Below are positions 36,448-47,095 of a stretch of 64,000 nucleotides of DNA, piece after piece (position 1 is the first letter of the stretch; each line of letters begins with the position of its first letter). Source of the stretch: Camelus bactrianus (lineage: Eukaryota > Chordata > Mammalia > Artiodactyla > Camelidae); NCBI RefSeq assembly GCF_048773025.1, contig NC_133546.1, positions 63,697,001 to 63,761,000 on the forward strand, written 5' to 3'. The notes under the pieces are model-generated. The model had not been told where the DNA came from and did no database searches. It saw nothing but the letters and a program-made list of their open reading frames with translations. A program made the translations under genes and the position numbers.

Positions 36448-36581
36448 GACTTGGCTTTTTCCCTGGAAGAGAGACAGCAATTGAACATTCATGGATTGTT
36501 GCCACCGTGTTTTGTCAGTCAGGATATCCAGGTCCTTAGAGTAATTAAAAATTTTGAGCGCCTGAATTCTGATTTTGACAG
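36448..36581 (+). CDS. ME1: ME1 exon 2
   Basis: A 134-bp exon encoding residues 27-70 plus two bases of codon 71. The peptide runs DLAFSLEERQQLNIHGLLPP, then CFVSQDIQVLRVIKNFER, then LNSDFD, and matches mammalian ME1 along its whole length (human: DLAFTLEERQQLNIHGLLPP). The acceptor is a long pyrimidine tract ending tccacag at 36447. The donor is GACAG|GTAACA at 36582, giving a phase 2 intron whose split codon 71 (AG|G, Arg) is completed by the first base of exon 3. This part forms the N-terminal helical region used in dimer and tetramer contacts and precedes the malic N-terminal catalytic fold. It contains no stop and reads as functional. The exon is free of repeat sequence. Confidence 0.97.
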
Positions 36582-37316
36582 GTAACACATTATTTATCTT
36601 AGGCAGTTGTCTAGTTTCTTTTATTAGATGAGAATGTTAAAATATTTAGTGCTTTGGAAAGCGTGGTCAACTTTGAGTAGGATTTGCCTGTAAATAGAAC
36701 GATGTTTTTAAAACCAACTGCAGACTGTGTAGTATTTACATCTGAATAAAGTAAAATTTTCTTTTCTAAATTCTATCCTCAGAGAGACTTCTTTTCTCTT
36801 GTGGTAAAATCGGTGTTTTAAAGGTAAATTGCCAGGAAATGCCATTCCAAACTAGGTTAAAATGGCTTTGAGTCAGACTTCTAGTTCATTGTAAGTGAAA
36901 GTACACTTTTTCAGCTTCCAAGCGTGGTTCCAACACTATTGTGAATTTAGGTCAGTTACTTTGATTAGAATCCAGTTTCCATGTTTGTACAAAGATAAAG
37001 GTAACATTCTTCCATACCTTTGGAATTAGCTAGCCCTAAGTTGAAATTCTGGCTGTACCTTGCTAGTGGCGGGTCCTTGAGCAAACCACTACAGCCAGTG
37101 CTGTGAACACTGTGTATGACTTACCCTCTGCTTTTGACTACCTTTTCATATTAAGGTGTTAAACCTCGTCAAACCTCAGTTTTTTTTCATTTGTAGGTTG
37201 AAGAGAATAGTAGTTATTTGAAAATAGTCTTGCAAAGGTTAGAAGAGATAACGAACACAATACCTAGTAAGTCTTTGTGTTAGTCAGGGTTCTTCAGAGA
37301 AATAGAACCAACAGGA

Positions 37317-37340
37317 TGTGTGTGTGTGTGTGTGTGTGTG
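37317..37340. repeat. (TG)n microsatellite
   Basis: Twelve or so uninterrupted tg units inside the MLT2 LTR, followed by tatacataca. Confidence 0.95.
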
Positions 37341-37966
37341 TATACATACAAATATGAGGGAGAGAGGGAAGAGAGAGGGAGGTAGGGTTGATTGATTGAT
37401 TTTAAAGAACTGGCTCAGGTGATTATAGTCTTGGTGAGTCTTAAATCTGTGAGTAGACTGGCAAGCTAGACGAGCTGCAGTTGGAGTCCAGAGGCAATCT
37501 GCTGGCGGAATTCTTTTTTAGCTGGAGAGTTGGAGGGAAGGCCAGTCTTTGTTCTGTTGAGGTTTTCAACTGATTGGATGAGGCTCATCCACTTTATGGG
37601 GGGGGTCATCTGCTTTATTTGAAGTATACCAGTTTAAATGTTAATCTCATCCCTGAAACACCCTCCCAGAAACATCAGAATAGTGGACCAGATAATCTGG
37701 GCATTGTGTCTTAGCCAAGTTGACACAAAATTAACCACTCCTTTTCAACTTGGCACCCATACACATCTCCTTAAACCAATCTTAATCTCTGAATAAAGAC
37801 AATAAAAAGGTCATACTTCTGCCTAATATGATAGAACTATCCCAGGTACAACCGAAAACATACATAACCCTTTCCCCAAAAGAGGATGTGAGAAAGCCCT
37901 TGGGTGATGTTTATCTCTCTCCTTGACATCTCTCAACTTTAATACTATGATGTAAAGTGAACAATA

Positions 37967-38184
37967 CAGTTGGCCCTTGAACAACATGGGCTTGAACTGT
38001 GTGGTTCCAGCTATATGTGGATTTTTTTCAATAAATACATAGCACAGCACTATATAGTCTGCAGTTGGTTGAATCCTTGAATGTGGAACTGCAGATATGG
38101 ACGGCCAACTACAAGGTTATACGTGGGTTTTTAAATGTATGGGCGTTGACACCCTTAACCCCTACATTGTTCAAGGGTCAGCTG
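37967..38184. repeat. Tigger-type (Tc1/mariner) MITE with TA target duplication
   Basis: A 218-bp element with inverted ends CAGTTGGCCCTTGAACAACA on the left and 'tgttcaagggtcagctg' on the right, flanked by TA on each side. It is internally deleted relative to autonomous Tigger elements and encodes nothing. It lies within the ERVL fossil, inside a short tandem duplication described among the findings. Confidence 0.88.
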
Positions 38185-38536
38185 TATTTAAATACTATGA
38201 TATAAAGTCGGTACCTCTATGTCACACAATAAAGGGATAAGAGGAAAAAATTACGTTTGTTTTTATATATTTGCATATATATTACAAGTATATGTATATG
38301 TGTGTATATATATAAGAAGTACTTATATATATATAAGAATAAGAAGTACTCATGATAATTACAGTCCTCTTTTCTGTAACTGGTCATGTGATCATAGCTG
38401 ATATTTATAACCATCTTTTTTCCCTTACCCATTTTATTTCATTCTGAAGGGTCTGGGCCATTAGTAGTCCTGTTTGAATTGGGTTGTTGTAGTTTTCCAT
38501 TGACTTGATGTCTGCCTGTATTTTTTTTTTCCATTT

Positions 38537-38674
38537 TTTATTTTGTTTTTTTTTAGGGGGACGAGGTAATTTCTTTAATTCTTAATTTATTTTTAGAGGA
38601 GGTACTGGGGATTGAACCCAGGACCTCGTGCATGCTAAGCATGTGCTCTACCGCTTGAGCTATATCCTCCCCCC
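38537..38674 (-). repeat. Camelid tRNA-Ala SINE nested in the ERVL fossil
   Basis: The minus strand reads 'gggggaggatatagctcaag', 'ggtagagcacatgcttagca', 'cgaggtcctgggttcaatcc' and an A/T-rich tail. Possible target duplication tccattt at 38530-38536 and 38675-38681. Confidence 0.88.
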
Positions 38675-39909
38675 TCCATTTGACTTTAATCACAGAGACA
38701 CCCTAAGGGATCTCATTCTAGACATCCTCTCGCATTCCTCCATTGTGGAGGGGTAGTCCAGTTTCCCCTTGGTGGTCAGGATTAACCGCCCCAGCCAGCA
38801 CAGTAACTCTCTTCTCTGCCTGTTGACTCAGGTGCACATGGTGCCCCAAGTGGCCAGTATCAGTCTTAACTTCTAGTTCAATAGCATCCTTGTCTCCTGG
38901 TGGAAACAGTCCTCCCTTTGGAATTAACACTTCTGGGCCAGCAGAGCATAAGGTCACAGGGACAGAAGGCAGAAATTTTGCTGGTGGGTCACTGGGGGCT
39001 GTAGTAGGTAATGCTGCTTCCATTTCTGCCTCCTTGATTCTTGGATGGGGGAATCCTGGCTATGGGAGAAATAGAACCGTTTATTGGACACTGATTCAGA
39101 TCATGTGTAGCCTGCTGGATAATGTTGCCGCAGTTTTGCAAGGTGTTGCTACTTACTGTCAGAGAAGACCATTCCACCATTCTGTCAAGCCAGCTGCTTC
39201 AGGATGGTGGGGAACATGTTAAGACCAGTGAATTCCTTGGGCATGGGCCCACTGCCCCACTTCATTTGCTCTAAAGTGAGTTCCTTGATCAGAAGCAATG
39301 CTGGGTAGAATACCATAATGGCAGATAAAGCATTTCTTAAGTCCATGGAGGGTAGTTTTGGCAGAAGCATTGTGTGCAGGAAAGGCAAATCTTCATACAG
39401 AGTGTCTGTTCAAGTAAGAACAAATACTGTTCCTTCCATGATGGAAGCAATCCACTATAATCCACCTGCCACCAGGTAGCTTGCTGATGACCCCACAGAG
39501 TTGTGGCATATCAGGGGCTTAGTGTTGGTCTCTGTTGTTGGCGGATTGGGCGCTCAGCAGTGTCAGTCGCCAAGTTGGCCTTGGTGGGTGGAAGTCCACT
39601 TTGCTGAGCCCATGCATAACCTCCATCCCTGCCATGGCGACTTGTCTTATTGAGCCCATAGGTGATGACGGGGGCAGTGGGGAAAGGCTAACTCAGTTTG
39701 TTCAACGTGCATATTTGCTGCTGCTTAAACTCCTTTACTATCCCTTTCACTTGTTTCTTAAGTCCTTCCTTCAGTGGCATCTGTTTTTACTTTGTATTCT
39801 TTTCCTGGGCCATTTTATCAGCTGCCTCCTTAGAGCTAGTGACTTTCTTTATCACAGACTGTTCTTCAAAGATATATTGAGCATCAGTTCAGTGTCACGT
39901 GCTCTTTTA

Positions 39910-40036
39910 TTTGTTTGTTTTTGTTTTTTAGGGGAGTAACTAGGTTTCTTTATTTATTAATGGAAGCACCAGGGATTGAACCCAGGACCTTGTGCATGCT
40001 AAGCACGTGCTCTACCACTGAGCTATATCCTCCCTA
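39910..40036 (-). repeat. Camelid tRNA-Ala SINE with 15-bp target duplication
   Basis: The minus strand reads 'gggaggatatagctcagtgg', 'tagagcacgtgcttagcatg' and 'aaggtcctgggttcaatccc', then tail. Flanks tcacgtgctctttta (39895-39909) and tcaggtgctctttta (40037-40051) differ at one base. Confidence 0.93.
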
Positions 40037-40039
40037 TCA

Positions 40040-40760
40040 GGTGCTCTTTTAGATGCTGGGATTACAGACAATGATCTCTGCCCTCACAGAACTGATGTAG
40101 TTTATTTTTTTTTAATTATTTTTTAGAAAGTTGTAAATAGTAAAATAATAAGTAAATTATTTAATATGCTAGGAAGTATCAAATGCTAATAAAGAAAAGA
40201 AAAGATAAGGTAGGGTAAGAGGGACTGAGAATGCTGGGGGGTGGGTATGGTCACTTCGCATTGTCAGGATGGACCCAGTTGCGTGGCCAGGATGGACTTC
40301 ATTGAGAAGGTGAGTTATGAGCAAGTAATAAAAGGTAGTGGGGTGGTTAGCCATGACGAAATCTGAGGAACAGTGTTCTTGTGCTGCTGTGTTCAAGGAC
40401 CAGCAGGGAGACCTGTCTGGAGCAGAGTGAGCGAGGTGAGGAAGGGAGGTTAGGAGAGGAAGTTAGTGAGGTCGTGGAGGACAGATCATGTAAAGACAGA
40501 TTAGGAAGGCCACTGAAGGACTTCTGCTGTTACTCTGAAAGGGGGCGCCATTCAAGATTTTGAACAGAAGGTCAGCATGTTCTGAGCTGTATTTCCAGAA
40601 GACAAGTGCAAACTGGAGAATGGAATGTAAGAAGGGAGAGTATTAAGACTCTCACAGGAATCCAGGCAAGAGATGATGGTGGTTTAGATCCAGGGTGGTA
40701 GCAATGAAGATGTTTAGATTTGGACTATCTTTTAGCAAATCTGGCATAATCTCCTAATAG
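40040..40760 (+). repeat. Ancient L1M-type 3' region
   Basis: 'gatgctgggattacagacaa', 'tctgccctcacagaactgat', 'ggagcagagtgagcgaggtg', 'aatccaggcaagagatgatg' and 'agatccagggtggtagcaat' follow the old LINE 3' region in order over 0.7 kb. This is the longest such fragment in the window. It begins just left of the SINE at 39910 ('attgagcatcagttcagtgt'). Confidence 0.6.
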
Positions 40761-41764
40761 ATTAGAGATGGCTATTAGAGAGCTTCCAGCGAAGAGGAGA
40801 AAACAGCAAAGAAACAGAGAAAGAATGATCAGTGAAATAGGAAACCCAAGAAAATACAGGGGCCTGGAAGGCAGATAGAGAAAGTGTGTCCAGCCCTAGA
40901 GAATGCCATTGGCGTCAAATATTCCAATAAATAAAGTAAGATAAGGTCTGAGAATTGATCACTGATTAAGCAATGATGACTTCCACATTGCTGAATCAAT
41001 TTTAGCATGTCTAAAAGTCATCATCTTCTTCCCAAATGTTACTTTTTTGGTTTGGAATAACTTGTCTATTTGCCAAGCATTAGAGTCCTTGTATCTCTGA
41101 CTTCAAATTCTGTGTGTTTTCAAGTATTCCAGGGAAGGAGAATCAATCCAAAAAGGCTGGTAAGACTATTAAGGATAATGTTGCAAAATTCTTTTAAGTT
41201 GTACCAAGCAGCTTGAGTTTTATTCTATAACTGATTGAAGGTTACAGGTAACACGATAAGGTTGATATTTAGAAAGATAATTCTGGGTCAGAAATGCCTC
41301 TAGAAAGAAAAAGACCATTTGATATAAACAAGAAAAGTCCCTTGAACTTAGGAATTTTCAGGGTCAGTGCTACATTCACATTTTCTGCTTGTCATTTCCC
41401 GTGACTATTCAGTACTGCAAGTTAAAGAGTGGTCTTTCTATTTACTTAGTTAATGTTTAAACTATATTTATAATGATATTTTCATTTGTCTTTCATTTTA
41501 AAATAGGGATAAAGTCTTTCCAAATATTAAACAGAACTGCTGTTTCAGCACTGATTTTAATGTTTGGATGACACTAGTTCAGGTTTTAGGGTTCTTCATC
41601 CTTTGAGATTACTAGGAACATTTCTAAAGTCTTTTTCCATCAGATTTTTTCTGTGTGACCTAAAAAACATTGAATACTTTGTTCAAAAATGTTTAGTTAG
41701 AAATCTAAACAGCTGTTTTATGACTTTGTTGGGATATAGATCTAATTATAGACAATTTCCACAG

Positions 41765-41914
41765 GTATCTTCTCTTAATGGATCTTCAAGATAGAAATGA
41801 GAAGCTCTTTTATAGAGTGCTACTGTCTGACATCGAGAAATTCATGCCTATTGTCTATACCCCCACGGTGGGTCTGGCATGTCAGCAATACAGCTTAGCC
41901 TTTCGGAAGCCAAG
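41765..41914 (+). CDS. ME1: ME1 exon 3, including the catalytic tyrosine
   Basis: A 150-bp exon whose first base completes Arg71. It encodes [40 protein letters not shown] and QYSLAFRKP, then two bases of codon 121. This is the start of the malic enzyme N-terminal catalytic domain. PIVYTPTVG contains Tyr102, the equivalent of Tyr112 in human ME2, the residue that protonates the enolpyruvate intermediate. The acceptor is tttccacag at 41764 and the donor CCAAG|GTATGT at 41915 (phase 2), so the next exon should begin by completing Arg121 and read GLFIT in other mammals. Compared with human by memory, only two residues differ (Leu91 for Thr, Ala116 for Val). There are no stops or frame breaks. 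Confidence 0.97.
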
Positions 41915-43319
41915 GTATGTAAACTTTTATTTTAAATACAACTTGTGTCTTTATTTATTTCTTTGCAAGAGTTTTGTAATTTAAAAATTATCGAGTGGAA
42001 CTGAAGTTTGGAAAAATCTAAATCAAACTTCATTTAAAAGAATATTAAGTATAAAAATATATATAACATTAAAAAACAGTATTTTCTTGATTTAAGATCA
42101 TGGGAAGATATTTTTTTATAAACCAATTTAGGTTTCCTTTTACAGACATTAAATGAACTTTTTTTGGTAATAGGTCATAATTTTCTAAATTCAGTGTTGG
42201 CATTAACACTGGCTCTTTTGTTTTCTTTTAAGTGAAATTATGATCACCTTTGAAGAGATGTGAAATATACAGTTTTTCTAATTCATAGCTTTACTTTTTT
42301 CATTTTATTACTTTAATACATTTTATAACTTTAATACAATTTTCTAAAACTCTACCTTTATTTATTGTATTACTTTAAATACTTTTAGAACAAGGAACAA
42401 TTGAAGTAAATAAATACTAATGCTTTTCAGCAACAGCAAAAGCTCAAGTTGAACATATTTGTGCTACTTACGGTTTTGTATGTAAAGATAAAAAAGAATG
42501 TTTATTAGTTTATACCACAAATATAAAAGCTTATTGAAAGTGCTGTCATTGAAAGGGGTATTTCAGAGGTAATGTCTGAAAGTTAGATTGAATATGTAGG
42601 TTTCACGAAGATACATTGCTGTAGTGATAATATTTAGCACACTTTGCCACAGTACCTTTTGTATAACGATATTAGCCACATTATCCCTTGTATAAAGAGA
42701 AGAATTAGATAAATATTTGTAGATGGTTGGTTAAATTACATTAATAGCACAGATCTATGTTGCATTTATATATTTATACAATTATAAATAATTTATATGT
42801 TAACAATGAATGAATTTTTTTCCTAGAGAAGTAAGAGTTAGAATTTAGCTAGTAATTATATTGTGATGAATAATTCTGTTTTGGGTATTATAAGTATATT
42901 CATTTTTAATCATACAAATTATACATATTCATTACTGAAAAAATGAGGAAATATGAATATATGTAGTAGGAAGAAATATTTTAAAAATGCCTAATGTCAT
43001 CATGCCAAAAAACCTGATACATACAAATACATACTGTTTTCCTTATAGAAAGGATTATACTATTTAAATTATTTTTTACCTGTTTCTCTGAGTGACATTA
43101 ACATCTGTCCATGTCTATAAAACGTATTTCTACATAAACAGAGACTCTTAATAAAAGCATTAGTGTATAAAACTTAGCTGTTTTAAAATGTAATTTAAGT
43201 ATATTTATTGAAATTCTAACTTTTCTATGAGATACTGAGAAATGCTAACAGCTGTAAGAAATGTACAAGAACTTAGCTCCAAGTATTTGGGTTGAAGTTT
43301 ACGTAGAAATCTCAATATC

Positions 43320-43870
43320 AACAATTACTTTTTGAACACCTACTATGTACTAGATGGTTTTCTAAGGCCATAAGATACATGGTATATATATAAATTCAGG
43401 AGCAGAAGAGACAGGCAGGTGAATAAAAAATAAGTAAGTTGTCTAGAATGTTGGAAGGTAACAAGTATTATGAAGAAAGAAAGAACAGAGCAAGAAAAGG
43501 GGCATACAGAGTGCCACTTGCTTTGTGGGAGGGGCAGTAGCAATTTTAAATGGAGTGGACATTGTAAGTATCATTGGAAGATGTCATTGGAGGAATGAGA
43601 AGGGGAGTCATGTACATTCAAGGGGAAATGTACCAGGCAGGAGGAATAGTCACTGCCAAGGCCCGCAGCGGGAACACGCCTGGAGACCAGGAGGGGCACA
43701 GAGACAGGGTAGCTGGAGTGGAGTGGGAGAGGGGAGGGTTGTCGGTGAGGTCACAGATGGACGGTAAAAGGGAGGATGCAGAACCTATAGTTTCCTGTGG
43801 GCTATTTTAAAGAACATTGGCTTTTATTGTTAGTTAAATGGGTAGAAGAATCGGGTAACCTGGTTAGCAG
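43320..43870 (+). repeat. Ancient L1M-type 3' region
   Basis: 'gaacacctactatgtactag', 'aaatgtaccaggcaggagga', 'cactgccaaggcccgcagcg' and 'gtagctggagtggagtggga' follow the old LINE pattern. Confidence 0.55.
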
Positions 43871-44009
43871 GCTATTATAGGAAGCCCAGTTAGTGAGAAT
43901 GGTGGCTCAGTTTAGGAGGAAAACAATGAATTAGGGTAAGAGTTCAGTTTCTGGATCAAGTCTCGAGGAGTTCCTGTTGAATTGGAGGCTTCCTGGAGCA
44001 GTAGTGAGA

Positions 44010-44125
44010 AGTATGAGTAGATTGCCTGCTTTCACTTACTGGTTTTGCCACTTGTTTTAGTCTCGAATAAATTAATTAACCTTTCTGTGCTTCAGCTCCC
44101 TCCCCTGTAACGTGGGAATAATACT
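44010..44125 (-). repeat. MIR SINE, minus strand
   Basis: 'ttgccacttgttttagtctc', 'ttaacctttctgtgcttcag' and 'tgtaacgtgggaataatact' are the antisense of MIR. Confidence 0.6.
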
Positions 44126-44141
44126 ACAGCCCAACATCCTT

Positions 44142-45430
44142 TATCCACATTTTTTTATATATATATCTTTTATTGACATATAGTCAGTTTGTAGTGTTGT
44201 GTCAATTTCTGGTGTACAGCATAATGCTTCCATCGTACATGAACATATGTATATTCGTTTTTATATTCTTCACCATAAGTTATTACAAGATATTGAGTAT
44301 AGTTCCCTGTACTATACAGAATAAATTTGTTATTTATCTATTTTATTTATATTAGTTAGTATCTGCAGTGAACTCCCAGTTCATCCCTTCCCACACCATT
44401 CCCCGCCGGTAACCACAAGTTTGTTTTCAATGTCTGTGAGTCTGTTTCTATTTTATAAATAAGTTCATTTGTCTTTTTTTTTTTTTTAGATTCCACATAT
44501 AAGTGATATCATCTAGTATTTTTCTTTCTCTTTCTGGCTTGTTTCACTTAGGATGACAATCTCAGGTCCATCTATGTTGCTACAAGTGGCATTATTTTAT
44601 TCTTTTTTTCTGACTGAGTAGTATTCCATTGTGTAAATATACCATAGCTTCTTTTTTTTTTTCAAATTGGCCACCTTTCTTTTTTTTTTAACTTTTTTTT
44701 ATTGATTTATAATCATTTTACAATGTTGTGTCAAATTCCAGTGTAGAGTACAATTTTTCAGTTATACATGAACATACACATTCATTGTCACATTTCTTTT
44801 TTCGCTATGAGCTACCACAAAATCTTGTATATATTTCCCTGTGCTATACAGTATAATCTTGTTTATCTATTCTACGTTTTGAAATCCCAGTCTATCCCTT
44901 CCCACCTCACGCCCCCTTGGCAACCGCAAGTTTGAATTCTGTGTCTATGAGTCTGTTTCTGTTTTGTATTTGTTTTTGTTTTTTTGTTTTGTTTTTTAGA
45001 TTCCACATATGAGCGACTCATATGGTATTTTTCTCTTTCTGGCTAACTTCACTTAGAATGACATTCTCCAGGAGCATCCACGTTGCTGCAGATGGTGTTA
45101 TGTTGTCATACTGATGGTGGGAATTCAGTTTGGTACAGCCACTGTGGAAAACAGTATGGAGATTCCTCAAAAGACTAGGAATAGACTTACCATATGACCC
45201 AGGAATCCTGCTCCTGGGCATATATCTAGAAGGAGCCCTACTTCAGAATGACACCTGCACCCCAGTGTTCATAGCAGCACTATTTACGATAGCCAAGACA
45301 TGGAAACAGCCTAAATGTCCATCAACAGATGACTGGATACAGAAGATGTGGTATACTTATACAATGGAATACTATTCAGCCATAAATACCATAGCTTCTT
45401 TATCCAGTCATCTGTCGATAGACGTTTAGT
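44142..45430 (-). repeat. L1 3' fragment, split by a later L1
   Basis: Minus-strand L1. The 3' UTR and ORF2 end run from 44142 to 44653 ('cattgacatatagtcagttt'-like start, 'tgtgtcaatttctggtgtac', 'gagtagtattccattgtgta') and resume at 45388-45430 ('tttatccagtcatctgtcga'). The gap is filled by the inverted L1 at 44654-45387. Confidence 0.85.
44654..45387. mobile_element. Twin-primed (5'-inverted) young L1 nested in an L1
   Basis: The left part (to about 45108) is a minus-strand L1 3' end. The right part (about 45109-45387) is plus-strand L1 ORF2 sequence ('gtttggtacagccactgtgg', 'acaatggaatactattcagc'). On the L1 map the right part ends at '...cagccata' and the left part starts shortly after, at 'caacataacaccatctgcag', so the two are adjacent segments with the 5' one inverted. 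Flanks accatagcttctt at 44641-44653 and 45388-45400 are a perfect 13-bp target duplication. At the tail, two A runs (plus-strand T runs) are separated by 17 non-L1 bases, caaattggccacctttc (44663-44679). Confidence 0.92.
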
Positions 45431-45869
45431 TGTTTTTATTGTACAGTGTTGTGTTAGTTTCAGGTCAAGAAGAGAGTAATTTGACATTTAAATATATTAT
45501 AAAGTGATCACCACAATAAGTCTAGTAACCATTTGTCCCCGTATAAAGTTATTGCAATATTATTGATCATTTCTCTTATGCTGTATATTACGTCCCTGGG
45601 ACTTATTTATTTTATGACTGGAAGGTTGTATCTCTTAATTCCCTTCACCTATTTTGCCCAGCCTCCCGCCTCGCTCACCTCTAATAACCACCTGTTTATT
45701 TTCTGTATCTATGAGTCTGTTTTCATTTGGTTTTTCAGATTCCAGATATAAATGAGATCATACGGTATTTGTCTATCTCTGACTTACTCACTTAGCATAA
45801 TACCCTAGATCCATCCGTGTTGTTCCAAATGGCAAGATTTCATCCCTTTTTATGAGTGATAACCTATTG

Positions 45870-45935
45870 TATATATGTATATATATTTATATATATATAT
45901 ACATATATGTGTATATATTCATATATATACACACA
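45870..45935. repeat. (TA)n/(TATG)n microsatellite
   Basis: Alternating ta units with occasional tg and tt, inside the L1M where the consensus has a short atatat stretch. Confidence 0.85.
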
Positions 45936-46286
45936 TCACATTTTCTTTACCCATCATCTATCAGTGGACACTTGGGTTGCTTCCATATCTTGGATGTTGT
46001 AAATAATGCTGCGGTGAACATAGGAGTGCATATATCTTTTTGAATTAGTGTTTTTGTTTTCTTCAGGTATATATCTGGAAGTGAAGTTGCTGGATTGTAT
46101 GGTAGTTCTATTTTTAATTTTTTGAGGAACTTCCATACTGTTTTTCATGGTGACTGCACAATTTACATTCCTACCAACAGTGCATGAGGGTTCCCTTTTC
46201 TCCATATCCTCCTCAACACTTGTTGTTTGTTGTCTTTTTGATGATAACCATTCCTATAGATGAGGTGGTATCTCATTGTGGTTTTT

Positions 46287-47095
46287 TTTAAATGAAGTAT
46301 AGTCAGCTTACAATGTTGTGTCAATTTCTGGTGCACAGCACAATAGTTTAGTCATACATACATATACATACATATATTCATTTTCATTATAGGTTCCTAC
46401 AAGATATTGAATATAGTTCCGTGTGCTATGCAGTATAAACTTGTTGTTTATTTTATATATAGTACTTAGTATCTGCAAATCTTGAACTCCCAATTTATCT
46501 CTTCCCACCCCTCCCCACCCTGTAACCTGTAACTATGTCTGTGAGTCTATTTCTGTTTTGTAAATAAATTCGTTTGTCTTTTTTTTTAAGATTCCACATA
46601 AAAGTGATATCATATGATACTTTTTTCTCTTTCTGACTTACTTCACTTGGAATGACGATCTCCAAAGTCACACCAAAGATTTTGGTGTGAGTCCATGTTG
46701 CTACAAATGGCATTATTTTATTATTTTTTTTATGACCGAGTAGTATTACATTGTATAAATATACCACAACTCCTTTATCAAGTCATCTGTCAGTGGGCAT
46801 TTAGTGTTTCCATGTCTTGGCTACTGTAAATAGTGCTGCTGTGAACACTGGGGTGCGTGTATCTTTTCAAATTAAAGTTCCCTCTGGATATATGCCCAGG
46901 AGTAGGATTGCTGAGGTATCACCTCAAGCCAGTCAGAATGACCATCATTAAGAAGTCCACAAATGGTAAATGCTGGAGAGGGTATGGAGAAAAGGGAACC
47001 CTTCTACACTGTTGGTGGGAATGTAGTTTGGTATAGCCATTATGGAAAACAGTACAGAGATTCCTCAAAAAACTAAAATAGACTTACCATATGAT
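46287..47095. mobile_element. Second twin-primed (5'-inverted) L1
   Basis: The left part (46287-46911) is minus-strand L1 from its T-run tail through the 3' UTR to 'tgcccaggagtaggattgct'. The right part (46913-47095) is plus-strand ORF2 ('tgaggtatcacctcaagcca' to 'tagacttaccatatgat'). On the L1 map the right part ends at catatgat and the left part begins at agcaatcc, so they are adjacent with the 5' segment inverted. Flanks tcattgtggtttt near 46274-46286 and 47096-47108 are a perfect 13-bp target duplication. Older L1M sequence continues on both sides in register. Confidence 0.9.

Larger units (their letters stand above)
37276..39890 (-). repeat. ERVL fossil: one MLT2-type LTR plus part of the internal region
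   Basis: The LTR at 37276-37738 starts 'tgtgttagtcagggttcttc' and ends 'gacacaaaattaaccact', the reverse complement of an MLT2 LTR. Its right side continues into ERVL internal sequence read on the minus strand. About 38990-39700 strongly resembles the pol/integrase part of HERV-L-type elements ('gccagctgcttcaggatggt', 'tccttgatcagaagcaatgc', 'cccatgcataacctccatcc'). The LTR is therefore the 3' LTR. I see no 5' LTR. The element is incomplete, clearly broken in several places, and dates from about placental age. A Tigger MITE and a SINE inserted into it later. It lies antisense to ME1. Confidence 0.85.
36582..41764 (+). other. ME1: ME1 intron 2 (about 5.2 kb)
   Basis: Runs from GTAACA to 'gacaatttccacag'. 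About half is an ERVL fossil with nested insertions. Two MIR pieces on the minus strand lie at about 36950-37020 and 37040-37275. Old LINE sequence fills 40040-40760 and possibly 41150-41340. Bases 40760-41150 and 41340-41764 show nothing I recognise. Confidence 0.9.
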
